NCBI GenBank assembly: GCA_020722945.1
Contig: DYJV01000043.1
Span: 1 to 19,916, forward strand
Source: Candidatus Methylomirabilis sp.
Lineage (GTDB): Bacteria > DYJV01
Direction: 5' to 3'
Length of the DNA: 19,916 nt
Shown here: positions 1 through 7,324 of the stretch, piece by piece
How positions within the stretch are numbered: the first letter of the stretch is position 1
Layout: every line of letters starts with the position of its first letter
Notes under the pieces: generated by a model
The model's input: only the letters and a program-made list of their open reading frames with translations
Told to the model about the DNA's origin: nothing
The model's database searches: none
Translations under genes and position numbers: made by a program

Positions 1-100
1 CCCCGTCACCTAACGGTGCCACCCCTTGAATAGATGGAAATTTCCCGCCGGTTTGCGACACCCACCCCAGAAGAACAGGCACAAGGCGGGAAAAAGGGGA
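1..100. repeat. GC-rich inverted-repeat element at left edge
   Basis: This stretch is much richer in G and C than the rest of the window and holds nested inverted repeats. TTTCCCGCC at 41-49 pairs exactly with GGCGGGAAA at 85-93. Outside it, CCCCTT at 22-27 pairs with AAGGGG at 94-99, leaving a 13-base bulge at 28-40. A small CACC/GGTG hairpin lies at 7-18. No convincing protein is encoded; the open frame starting at 34 is low-complexity and matches nothing I know. It looks like a dispersed intergenic repeat or the end of a mobile element cut by the window edge. The family assignment is inference. Confidence 0.45.
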
Positions 101-207
101 AAATAGTTGTTAGTTGGTATTTGTTAGTTTTTAGAAGAGAAAAGATAAAAGCAGAGAGGTTTTATTTTTGTCTTGTATGGTATAGTTTTTTTTTAAAATT
201 CCTTTCC

Positions 208-275
208 ATAAGAACAGGCGTAAGGCTCAAGGAAAGATAAAAAACAAGAGATAAAACAAAAATAAAAACCAAAGG
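208..275. repeat. degenerate purine-rich intergenic repeat (left copy)
   Basis: The string AAGAACAGGC at 210-219, followed two bases later by AAGGC (222-226), repeats the arrangement at 71-87 (AAGAACAGGC, two bases, AAGGC). The part from 216 onward, AGGCGTAAGG and then AAGGCTCAAGGAAAG with an A-rich tail, closely resembles 19853-19905 at the other end of the window. No gene is present between 100 and 359. The rest of that gap is AT-rich and holds only the candidate promoter at 290-318. Confidence 0.4.
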
Positions 276-289
276 GTATTAGAAATTAG

Positions 290-318
290 TTGACTTTATA
301 TCCCCATTTTAGTTAATT
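290..318 (+). promoter_or_regulatory. weak candidate promoter for the propeller gene
   Basis: TTGACT at 290-295 matches five of six bases of a housekeeping -35 box. Seventeen bases on, TTAATT at 313-318 is only a poor -10 (three of six). The following AT-rich bases give alternative -10 boxes, so the exact start is uncertain. Confidence 0.3.
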
Positions 319-359
319 AAAATGTTGTTTTTATATTATATTTTTACAAGGAGAAATAA

Positions 360-1897
360 ATGAAAATTAAAAAGTTCTTTCCTATTACCATATTTATGAA
401 TTTTATTTTTCTCTTCTTTATATCCACTATTTTTTCGGCGACTAATGAGGGGACAAAAAAGTGGTCATTTGAAACAGGGGATAGTATCAAGTCTTCCCCT
501 GCTGTTGGATTGGATGGGACTGTTTACATAGGTTCTGAAAATGGAAGATTGTATGCTATAAAACATGATGGGACAATGAGGTGGGAATTTCAGACAGAGA
601 CAGGGGTAACGTGTTTTCCTGCAATAGGGCAGATGGCACAATATATCTAAGTGGAGGTGATCACAAAGTTTATGCCATTAATCCTGATGGTTCTCTAAAG
701 TGGAAGTTTCATGCCGAGGGTCCTTTTTCCTATTCATCACCTGCTATTAGTTCAGATGGAACTATTTATGTAGCTTCAAAAGATAAAATTTTATATGCAA
801 TCAACTTTGATGGGACAAAGAAATGGGAGTTTAAAACAGGTGAAATGATATTTATGACATCGCCTGTAATCGGTTCAGATGGGACTGTTTATATAGGTTC
901 ACATGATAAAATCTTGTATGCGATAAATCCTGATGGGACAAAAAAGTGGGGATTTGAGACAACTTCTTATATAAGATCGTATCCTGCGATAGGAGCAGAT
1001 GGCACTATATATATTACCTCGTATGATGGTAATCTTTATGCAATAAATGCTGATGGGGAGAAAAAGTGGTCAACTAAATTTAGTGATTCTTCATCTTCCA
1101 GCTACTCTTCATGTTTGATTGGTGCGGATGGCACAATATATATAACTTCAGATAATGGTAATCTGTATGCTTTTAATCATGATGGCACTGCCAAATGGGT
1201 AACCAAACTTACTGATTCTTCTCTTAGTTACTCATCTGCAATAGGTGCAGATGGCAGCATTTATTTAGGATCAGGTGATGGATACCTTTATGCTGTTAAT
1301 CCTGATGGAACTGTAAAATGGAAATTTCAAACTAATGACGCAATATATTCTGCACCTGCCATTGGAATCGATGGAACAATCTACGTTGGTTCAATGGATT
1401 ATAACCTCTATGCTGTAAATTCAGATTCAGGGGGACTTGCAGATGCAGGATGGCCAATGTTGAGCAAAAATACATTTCATATAGGTAATGCAGGTCTCTG
1501 TAAAGGTGGATCAGATTATAACTGTATGTATAATGCGGCACCGTCAAAGATACTTTCTACTGTTGCCTATCCTGATATTGCTGATCCAACATTCGAAAAA
1601 GTTACTATACCACCTTCCAAATATGTTTATCTGAAACCTTCTTTACATATAGACAACAAAGATGTGGGTAAAAGTGCTGATCTTGCAATGGTTGGGATTA
1701 TTCCAATGCTTGATAATATGGTTGTGGAATTACCTACAAAAAGTAGGATACTTAGCGAGACGGTTACTTATGATAATATTGATGAGAGTATTGATTTTAC
1801 CCAGAGTGCAGGATTGAGCTTCTATATATTGTATGGATATATACTTCTTGATAAAAGTATCAAATACAGTGGATACATGGTCACAATAGAGTATTGA
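360..1897 (+). pseudogene. secreted PQQ-like beta-propeller protein, frameshifted
   Basis: Two overlapping frames, 360-650 and a second that continues to 1897, are halves of one gene. The start at 360 has an AAGGAGA ribosome site at 348-354. Residues 1-27 form a signal peptide (KIKK, hydrophobic core, cleavage near FSA). Eight repeats of about 40 residues follow, each with a leading W, then a DGT(I/V)Y(I/V) strand and a (L)YA(I/V)N.DG turn, typical of PQQ-like eight-bladed propellers. Blade 2 is broken: the first frame ends at 650, while the repeat continues in another frame. Other blades read ATAGG-N-GCAGATGG, but here one base is missing in GGG at 627-629. Restored, the protein would be about 512 residues. 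The last 170 or so form a C-terminal domain I do not recognise. Similar proteins are exported and bind partners or scaffold; no enzyme activity is evident. A sequencing error is an alternative to a true pseudogene. Confidence 0.8.
462..1430 (+). repeat. eight tandem propeller-blade repeats
   Basis: Eight in-register units of about 120 bases encode the blades of the propeller. Each begins at a TGG (Trp) codon and contains a GATGG(A/C/G)AC-type segment coding DGT. Units 3 and 4 are notably alike (the DKILYAIN segment), suggesting recent duplication. The frameshift lies in unit 2. Confidence 0.75.
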
Positions 1898-2148
1898 GCA
1901 TAAAGATATATTTTTGTCGAAATGATAAGAGTATAATTTGTCGTTATAATTTGAATTTAAAACCTTGAACCATTATGTTTTTTGTATAACATATCTCAGG
2001 ATTAAGGGGATATTTTTTATTGTCTATTTTTTTTAAGCCATTATACCGCATATATTTTATTTTTACTCAAAATTATAGCATTTGGAAGAAAAATTCTATA
2101 TATTTAGGCTTTTATCCCGATATTATAAAAGTTTCCCATTATCGAAAA
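1898..2148. other. intergenic gap between convergent genes
   Basis: This 251-base AT-rich gap lies between convergent genes. Two weak inverted repeats are visible: TATGTT 1974-1979 with AACATA 1988-1993, and CTTTTAT 2109-2115 with ATAAAAG 2125-2131. Neither has a clean T tract directly after it, so I do not call a firm terminator. An open frame starting at 2020 runs into the oxidoreductase gene antisense and has no family features. Confidence 0.4.
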
Positions 2149-3021
2149 TTAGATTATTCCCAATTTTTTGAGTTTTTTATTCAATCTTTCTTGGATAACC
2201 TTGATCTCATCTTTTTTCAAATTTTTATATCTTCCTTGAATCTTAAAATACTCTTCAAGAGGGAGAACTTGGGAAGGTTTGTATGTAACTTTTATTTCAC
2301 TGTCATACTCCCTCTCCATTAAGACAAATATCCCTGCTTCAATACCTTTTCTCATAACTTTGAGGGTATCTGAAGAGTCTATTTTCCATCCCGGGACACA
2401 ACTTGAAAAAAGATGTATAAATCTAAACCCTTTCATACTTTTTGCTTTCTCAAATTTTTTATAAAAATCTTCAGGGTATGCAATAGATGCAGTTGCAACA
2501 TATTCGGGATTGTGAGCCGCAACAATTGAGAATATATCCTTTTTCTCAAAATTAAGCTCTTTACCTACAGGAGTAGTAGTAGTCCAAGCTCCTTCAGGCG
2601 TAGCAGAGCTACGTTGAATCCCTGTATTCATATAAGCTTCATTGTCGTAACATACATATATAAAATTTTCTTTTCTCTCTGCTGCTCCTGATAAAGCTTG
2701 CAAGCCAATGTCAAAAGTCCCTCCGTCACCTGCCCATACAACAACATTTATATCATCTATCCCTTTATATTCATATCCTCGGCTTACACCAGTAGCACAT
2801 GCAGCTGCAACAGCAAAAGGAACGTGCATAAGTGGAAGCTGTAGTGCAGTCATTGGGATTCCGCCAGCAATGATTGACCAGCATGAAGCGGGCATTATAA
2901 TTACGGTATTTTCACCCAATACTTTTAATGCGTGTCTCATAGAGAGTGTTGCTCCGCACCCAGGACAACCGAGATGTCCCTGATTCATATATTCTATGTT
3001 GGTAATTTTTGAAAAGTCCAT
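2149..3021 (-). CDS. 2-oxoacid:ferredoxin oxidoreductase, beta subunit (PorB family)
   Basis: This 290-residue protein is the thiamine-diphosphate-binding subunit of a pyruvate/2-oxoacid:ferredoxin oxidoreductase, a cytoplasmic enzyme that splits a 2-oxoacid and CoA to acyl-CoA, CO2 and two electrons. The start HLGCPGCGA supplies C19 and C22. With C47 (PASCWS) and C208 (SSCVPGW) these match the four-cysteine pattern that holds the proximal [4Fe-4S] cluster in this family. GDGG at 98-101 and DNEAYMNTG from 126 form the ThDP/Mg motif. Length is normal. A GAGGGGG ribosome site precedes the start, 14 bases after the alpha stop codon. It is the last gene of the operon. The substrate (pyruvate, branched-chain, aryl or other oxoacid) cannot be fixed by inspection. 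Confidence 0.93.
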   Translation of the reverse strand: MDFSKITNIEYMNQGHLGCPGCGATLSMRHALKVLGENTVIIMPASCWSIIAGGIPMTALQLPLMHVPFAVAAACATGVSRGYEYKGIDDINVVVWAGDGGTFDIGLQALSGAAERKENFIYVCYDNEAYMNTGIQRSSATPEGAWTTTTPVGKELNFEKKDIFSIVAAHNPEYVATASIAYPEDFYKKFEKAKSMKGFRFIHLFSSCVPGWKIDSSDTLKVMRKGIEAGIFVLMEREYDSEIKVTYKPSQVLPLEEYFKIQGRYKNLKKDEIKVIQERLNKKLKKLGII

Positions 3022-3035
3022 TAATTCCCCCTCAA

Positions 3036-4184
3036 TTAGTCGAGCCAGATAGTTTCTTCTTTGTTGTATTTGGAATTTTTTACTGAATTAACCATATCTA
3101 TGATTGTTTCAGGATAGATATCTTTGCCACCAAGTGTAGCTATAATATCAAATACGTTAGGTTTGTCGGTCAGGTCGTATAAAGCTGTTTTCACCTCTTG
3201 GGTAATACTTCCACAGCAACCGTAAGAGACAGACTTGTTTAGGACAATGATATTTTTTTTACCTTTTAAAATTTTTATTAGCTCATTTTTTGGGAATGGT
3301 CTAAAATATCTCAATCTTACAAGTCCGATATTCTCCCCTTTATCCTTTAACTCTCTCAATGCAACTTTAACTGTCCCTTCAAGAGCACCACATACAATAA
3401 AGAGTGTATCGGAATTTTCAGTGTTAAATGTATGGATAAGGTCGTATTTCCTGTTAAAAAATTGTTCAAATCTGGTATGTGTATCATTTATAATATCAAA
3501 AGAGTTTTCGATGGTTGTATGAATATCTTTTTTCAAATTATAAAAGATATCACCCTTTGCTGCTGCATTGAATGTGTATGGATTGTCAGGGGTAAGATAA
3601 TATTCTGGGATGTAAGGTGGTAAAAATTTATCCACATCCTCTTGGTCTGGGATATCCACGGGCTCCATAGTGTGAGAGAGAATAAATCCATCTATCATTA
3701 TCATAACTGGTAGAAGAAGTTTTTCTGAAATATAGAAACCTTGTATTACTGTATCAAGAGCTTCCTGTGAATTTGCACAGTAGATTTGCAGCCAGCCAAG
3801 ATCTCTTTGCGTCATACTGTCGGTTTGGTCAGTCCAAATATTCCAAGGAGCACCGATTGCCCTGTTTGCATTTACAAGCACCATTGGGACTCTTGAACCG
3901 GGTATCCAATGGAGTATTTCGTGCATAAGGGCTAATCCGTGCGAGCTTGTTGCAGTGAAAGTTCGGACTCCTGCTGTGGCTGACCCAAGAGCGGCAGCAG
4001 CGGCAGATAGTTCTGATTCTATCTTTATGAATTTGGCGTTGAGCTGATTGTTATCAACCATCTCTGATAAAACTTCTATTATGTTTGTTTGAGGGGTAAT
4101 TGGATATGCTGGGATTACCCCCGGTCTTGATAATCTTACACCTTCAGCTATAGCTTCGCTTCCAAGAAGCATATCTCTTCTCAT
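3036..4184 (-). CDS. 2-oxoacid:ferredoxin oxidoreductase, alpha subunit (PorA family)
   Basis: This 382-residue subunit supplies the pyrimidine-binding half of the ThDP site and the substrate-facing loop of the 2-oxoacid oxidoreductase. The conserved YPITPQT loop lies at residues 27-33. IESE, whose E58 corresponds to the glutamate contacting the ThDP aminopyrimidine, is at 55-58. FTATSSHGLALMHE follows at 76-89 and NIWTDQTDSMTQRD at 115-128. The C-terminal part (GALEGTVKVAL, ENIGLVRLRYFRPFP) is the transketolase-C-like domain. It fits the PorA branch better than the single-chain PFOR or the OorA/KorA gamma-alpha fusion. AGGAGA precedes the start, and 16 bases separate it from the upstream stop codon. 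Alpha and beta pair to form the active site. Confidence 0.92.
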   Translation of the reverse strand: MRRDMLLGSEAIAEGVRLSRPGVIPAYPITPQTNIIEVLSEMVDNNQLNAKFIKIESELSAAAAALGSATAGVRTFTATSSHGLALMHEILHWIPGSRVPMVLVNANRAIGAPWNIWTDQTDSMTQRDLGWLQIYCANSQEALDTVIQGFYISEKLLLPVMIMIDGFILSHTMEPVDIPDQEDVDKFLPPYIPEYYLTPDNPYTFNAAAKGDIFYNLKKDIHTTIENSFDIINDTHTRFEQFFNRKYDLIHTFNTENSDTLFIVCGALEGTVKVALRELKDKGENIGLVRLRYFRPFPKNELIKILKGKKNIIVLNKSVSYGCCGSITQEVKTALYDLTDKPNVFDIIATLGGKDIYPETIIDMVNSVKNSKYNKEETIWLD

Positions 4185-4200
4185 GTTGTCTCCTATAAAA

Positions 4201-5829
4201 TTATTTATCCTCTTCCATTTCTATTACACCCCTTGGGCACTCTGAAGAGCATACTGAACAACCTTTACAGTGATCATAATCAAAATTGATGTTTTCATCA
4301 TTTTCTTTACTATACTCAACTGATACATCCGGGCAACAGAACCAGCATGTCCCACATTTGTTACATAAACCGCAGTTAAAACATCTTTTAGCTTCTGCCA
4401 CTATATCTTCTAATGAATGAATTTTGTATATTTCTTGAAAAGAGCTTAATCTTTTATTTAAACTTAATTTTTCAAGTTCTATTTTACCCTTTTTTTCAAA
4501 ATAAAAGGTGTTTATCTTATCAAAAGAAACAATATCTTTATTTTGATAATCGTTTGCAGCTCTAAAAAAATTGTCAGATATATCTTTATCTGTAATTTTT
4601 AGGTAATTGAGTATTTTAAATGCTCCCCTTTTACCTGAGGCTATTGATTCGGTTACTGTGGATGGACCCAATGCAAGATCACCACCAATAAAGATTGAAT
4701 CACTTTCATGGAAGAAGTATTCAGAATCTTGACCTATTGCGAATATAATTTTGTCAAATTCCAAATTAGTTTTTTCTGTGGATTTGATAACTTCTTTTTC
4801 AATTATCTTTTCAACTTTTGATAAAGATACTGTTACCCGATTTTCTGAAATCGAGTAGCTATCAATAACTGAATTTTCAATTATCTGTATTTTCTCTTCA
4901 ATAGCATCATTAACCTCATCTTCAAATGCAGGCATTTCTGAGAGCGTCCTTCTATATATAATTGTAGGTTCGCATTTGAGTCTTTTTAGTGTCCTTGAAA
5001 TATCAATGGCAACATTCCCTCCACCGATTACAGCTATCTTCTGATTTGAGAAGAGGGTGTGATCTCTATTTATATTTTTGAGAAAATCCACTCCTTTAAA
5101 TAAAAATTTGTTGTCTATTGTGAAATTGTCCGGAATCTTTGAGTTCCACAACCCTGTAGCCACAAATACAGCATCGTAGTCCCCCAGAAGAGCTTCTGCT
5201 TTTGCAGGATCAATGTCAGAAGATGTTTGGACAGTAACCCCTGTGTCAATGATATTTTTGAGTTCTTTATCAAGGATAGTTTTTGGTAGTCTATATTCAG
5301 GGATACCGTATCTTAACATTCCTCCCAAAGAATCCTCTTTCTCAAATATAGTAACATCAACACCATATTTTCTTAAAAAGTATGCTGCAGTCATTCCAGA
5401 TGGACCAGAGCCGACAATAGCTACTTTTTTCCCACTGTTTTTTGCGTTAAATTTAAAAGGGATATCAAGTCCGTAATCACCAAGAAATTTTTCTATCTCC
5501 TTGATTGCAACAGGCTCATCAAGAAAACTCCTATTGCAGTCAAACTGACAAAAATGTGGGCAGACCCTGCCACATACTGCTGGGAAAGGGTTTTCATTTC
5601 TTAAAATGTCAAGGGCTTCCCTTAAATTCCCTTTTACAAGAGAGATAATATATTTTGATATATTGATGTTGGAGGGGCATGCCATTGTGCATGGAGATAG
5701 CTTCTCTTTTAAAAATGGTCTAAAAAATTTCCATGAACCTGTCAGATTGACATCTGTTGTAGTAACTGAGATAGGTAGTTTGCTAATATCATAAGAAGAT
5801 AAAACACCTTCATATTCGACAGTTTCCAT
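4201..5829 (-). CDS. FAD/NAD(P)H oxidoreductase (GltD-like) fused to 2[4Fe-4S] ferredoxin
   Basis: This 542-residue protein has three parts. Residues 47-98 carry six cysteines (C47, C51, then C86, C90, C94, C98), as in the Fe-S N-terminal domain of glutamate synthase small subunit and dihydropyrimidine dehydrogenase. Residues 135-400 hold the FAD motif VAIVGSGPSG, an NAD(P) motif IAVIGGGNVA from 265, and the second FAD motif around IGGDLALGPSTV (381-392). Residues 483-532 are a ferredoxin domain with two full CxxCxxCxxxCP sets (C489/492/495/499 and C521/524/527/531) plus extra C483, C486 and C498. Here it occupies the place of the usual delta (ferredoxin) subunit, so I infer that it passes electrons between the oxoacid oxidoreductase and NAD(P). 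It starts 2 bases after the gamma stop codon, with GAGGAG inside the gamma gene. Phenylglyoxylate oxidoreductase has similar modules on separate chains. Confidence 0.88.
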   Translation of the reverse strand: METVEYEGVLSSYDISKLPISVTTTDVNLTGSWKFFRPFLKEKLSPCTMACPSNINISKYIISLVKGNLREALDILRNENPFPAVCGRVCPHFCQFDCNRSFLDEPVAIKEIEKFLGDYGLDIPFKFNAKNSGKKVAIVGSGPSGMTAAYFLRKYGVDVTIFEKEDSLGGMLRYGIPEYRLPKTILDKELKNIIDTGVTVQTSSDIDPAKAEALLGDYDAVFVATGLWNSKIPDNFTIDNKFLFKGVDFLKNINRDHTLFSNQKIAVIGGGNVAIDISRTLKRLKCEPTIIYRRTLSEMPAFEDEVNDAIEEKIQIIENSVIDSYSISENRVTVSLSKVEKIIEKEVIKSTEKTNLEFDKIIFAIGQDSEYFFHESDSIFIGGDLALGPSTVTESIASGKRGAFKILNYLKITDKDISDNFFRAANDYQNKDIVSFDKINTFYFEKKGKIELEKLSLNKRLSSFQEIYKIHSLEDIVAEAKRCFNCGLCNKCGTCWFCCPDVSVEYSKENDENINFDYDHCKGCSVCSSECPRGVIEMEEDK

Positions 5830-5831
5830 AT

Positions 5832-6389
5832 TTACTCCTCTAATTTTTGAGCTATTATAAAAGCTTCCTCAAGTGCTTCAATATTGTTTTCAACTTTGGC
5901 GGGGATATATTTGTGGACTGCTTTTTTGAGTGAGTCTATAGATACAATTTTTGTGAACCCAGCAAATATTCCGAGTATGGGTGCATTTATTATAGGTGAA
6001 GTTTTTGTGCCAAGTTTGTATTTGAAAGCAAGAGAGTTTACATCAAAAGTAATGACATTGCATTGGTCTTCAAAGTGATAGAAACTCTTATTTTTTTCAC
6101 TATTTATGATTACCAGACCACTCTTTTTTATTCCGAGAGAAACATCTATATTCTCAGCAAGCTTTCCTGCCATTACGATTACATAATCTGGTGACTGTAT
6201 AGGACTTCTATTTTCTATTGGGGAATTATCCTCCCTTACAAATGCTGCAACAGGAGCACCTCGCCTTTCAGCTCCAAAAGTAGGGAATGATTGTGCATAT
6301 TTGCCATCGAGAAAAAAAGCATAAGCGAGCATTTTTGAGGCGATCACAGCTCCCTGTCCACCTCTTCCGTGAAATCTTATCTCAATCAT
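5832..6389 (-). CDS. 2-oxoacid:ferredoxin oxidoreductase, gamma subunit (PorG family)
   Basis: This 185-residue subunit carries the family's opening motif [15 protein letters not shown] and the [14 protein letters not shown] segment of the gamma/CoA-binding domain. The frame is open to 6422, but I place the start at 6389: AAGGA at 6396-6400 sits six bases before that ATG, and the family begins right at IEIRFHG. The longer version would add eleven unlikely residues inside the regulator gene. The AAGGA is just upstream of the start and overlaps the regulator's stop codon region (stop 6400-6402), which suggests translational coupling. Gamma contributes to CoA handling in the assembled complex. 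Confidence 0.9.
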
Positions 6390-6399
6390 TGTTATTCCT

Positions 6400-6996
6400 T
6401 TAGATTTTATTGTAGACCACAACCACTGCTACAGCGTTCTCTTTGCCAATAGCTCTGTAGCCGTGTGCGATGTCAGACTCAAAATATAGACAATCACCCT
6501 CTTCCAAAAGAATATTATCACCCTTTTCAGTAATAAATTCAAGCTGTCCTGAGGTAAGCAAGAGACACTCTTCACCTTCATGACTAAACATAACAATATC
6601 ATCTTTATCTTTTGGCTCAAATGTAACCACAAATGGCTCCATATGTTTGTTAACCTTTTTGTATGCGAGAGATTCGTAAGAGTAGCCCAGCTCAATACCT
6701 TTTACACCTCTTCTCCCTGTTTTGATCCGCTCATCACTCTTTACAACAGTAATTTTGGAATCTGATTCTTTCTGCTCAAAGAAATGGGCAATGTCTGTTT
6801 TGAGGGCAGATGCAATTTTGAGAAGTGTTGAAATAGGGGGTGAAACCTGATCGTTCTCTACTTGTGATATTAAACCTTTTGATAGACCTGTTTTTTCGCT
6901 CAAATCTTGAATAGTAATATTCTTATCTTGTCTGAGCTTTCTTATTTTCCAGCCGATACCTAAGTCTTTAAGAGCATTTTTAACTTCTTTTGGCAT
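6400..6996 (-). CDS. XRE-family regulator with C-terminal cupin domain
   Basis: A 198-residue transcription factor. Residues 14-70 form a Cro/CI-type helix-turn-helix (KIRKLRQDKNITIQDLSEKTGLSKGLISQVEND; recognition helix SKGLISQVE). Residues 105-195 form a small cupin barrel (HEGEECLLLTSGQLEF and GDCLYFESDIAHGYRAIG), which in related proteins binds a small effector. AGGAGAG precedes the ATG. It is the first gene of the minus-strand operon and is followed directly by the oxidoreductase gamma gene, so it probably controls this operon and itself. The effector is unknown; a 2-oxoacid or its parent amino acid is a reasonable guess. Confidence 0.88.
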   Translation of the reverse strand: MPKEVKNALKDLGIGWKIRKLRQDKNITIQDLSEKTGLSKGLISQVENDQVSPPISTLLKIASALKTDIAHFFEQKESDSKITVVKSDERIKTGRRGVKGIELGYSYESLAYKKVNKHMEPFVVTFEPKDKDDIVMFSHEGEECLLLTSGQLEFITEKGDNILLEEGDCLYFESDIAHGYRAIGKENAVAVVVVYNKI

Positions 6997-7048
6997 TTTA
7001 CTCTCCTACTAAGAATTTGTGTTATAAAATTTATATAAACGGGTTTTA

Positions 7049-7067
7049 CCTGTTAAAATTGGACAGG
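7049..7067. promoter_or_regulatory. candidate operator, imperfect palindrome
   Basis: CCTGT and ACAGG flank a nine-base AT-rich centre; seven of the nine pairs around the central base match. It sits 53 bases before the regulator's start and overlaps TTAACA (read on the minus strand, 7051-7056), a possible secondary -35 with TATAAA at 7030-7035 and a short 15-base spacer. This would suit autoregulation by the XRE/cupin protein. Binding is inference. Confidence 0.3.
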
Positions 7068-7118
7068 CAGGAGAACTCCATTTCACCTGGGTCAATGAAC
7101 CATTATAGGAGTCTGTCC
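7061..7118 (-). promoter_or_regulatory. structured leader upstream of the regulator operon
   Basis: Read on the minus strand, GGACAGACTCC (7118-7108) pairs perfectly with GGAGT (7079-7075) and CTGTCC (7066-7061), with an eight-base bulge TCTCCTGC on the 3' arm. The bulge contains TCTCCT, the exact complement of the regulator's ribosome site AGGAGA (7002-7007). A competing hairpin pairs TAGGAG (7125-7120) with CTCCTA (7111-7106). If transcription starts from the promoter at 7146-7174, this lies in the 5' leader. It may be a translational switch. It could instead be a short mobile-element relic. I do not recognise a known riboswitch class. Confidence 0.4.
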
Positions 7119-7145
7119 CCTCCTACTAAAATTTAATTATATTGA

Positions 7146-7174
7146 AATATATTTTAATGAAACTAAAAAGTCAA
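7146..7174 (-). promoter_or_regulatory. promoter of the regulator/oxidoreductase operon
   Basis: On the minus strand, TTGACT (7174-7169) is followed after exactly 17 bases by TATATT (7151-7146). Each box matches five of six consensus bases. The transcript would begin near 7139 and carry a leader of about 140 bases before the regulator's ATG at 6996. Confidence 0.55.
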
Positions 7175-7224
7175 CAATTTTTTAATATTTTTTTATATTT
7201 ATAAGCCAAAATAGGAAAAGTGAT

Positions 7225-7253
7225 TTGACATATCTAAAAAATTCAAATATTGA
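7225..7253 (+). promoter_or_regulatory. candidate promoter for the amidase gene
   Basis: A perfect TTGACA at 7225-7230 is followed after 17 bases by TATTGA at 7248-7253, a weak -10. Transcription would start near 7260, right at the base of the hairpin described at 7262-7289. Confidence 0.45.
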
Positions 7254-7261
7254 GATTAAAA

Positions 7262-7301
7262 CACCATAAAAATATTTAAAAGTATGGTGGAATATTTTTT
7301 T
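7262..7301 (+). terminator. terminator-like hairpin before the amidase gene
   Basis: CACCATA (7262-7268) pairs perfectly with TATGGTG (7283-7289) around a 14-base A/T loop, and seven T residues follow at 7295-7301. It looks like an intrinsic terminator, but it sits between the candidate promoter and the ATG at 7325, with no upstream gene on this strand. It may act as an attenuator or as a protective 5' stem. Confidence 0.5.
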
Positions 7302-7324
7302 ACCAACTAAATTAATCTTACCTA

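Larger units (their letters stand above)
7003..7129. repeat. 10-bp direct repeats flanking the leader element
   Basis: CTCCTACTAA occurs exactly at 7003-7012 and again at 7120-7129, both followed by an AATTT stretch. On the minus strand the copy at 7003-7012 contains the regulator's ribosome binding site. The segment between the copies is 107 bases long and contains the palindromic leader. Either a local duplication or an old insertion with target duplication could explain it; matching terminal inverted repeats directly inside the two copies are absent. Confidence 0.45.

Noticed and set aside
34-240. Open frame of 68 codons at the left edge
   Set aside because: It spans the GC-rich repeat and low-complexity A/T sequence, has no ribosome site and no recognisable features.
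2109-2131. CTTTTAT/ATAAAAG inverted repeat as operon terminator
   Set aside because: The stem is almost all A-T pairs and no T tract follows on the minus strand, so it is not a convincing terminator.
2020-2322. Plus-strand open frame of 100 codons
   Set aside because: It runs antisense into the beta-subunit gene, whose minus-strand frame is clearly the real one; composition is low-complexity hydrophobic.
6390-6422. Earlier start for the gamma subunit at 6422
   Set aside because: It would add eleven residues inside the regulator gene; the ATG at 6389 has a good ribosome site and matches the family start.
1965-7105. TGAACCATTAT shared by the gap after the propeller gene (about 1967-1977) and the leader (about 7095-7105)
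   Set aside because: Only eleven bases are shared, flanks differ, and both regions are AT-rich, so chance is a sufficient explanation.
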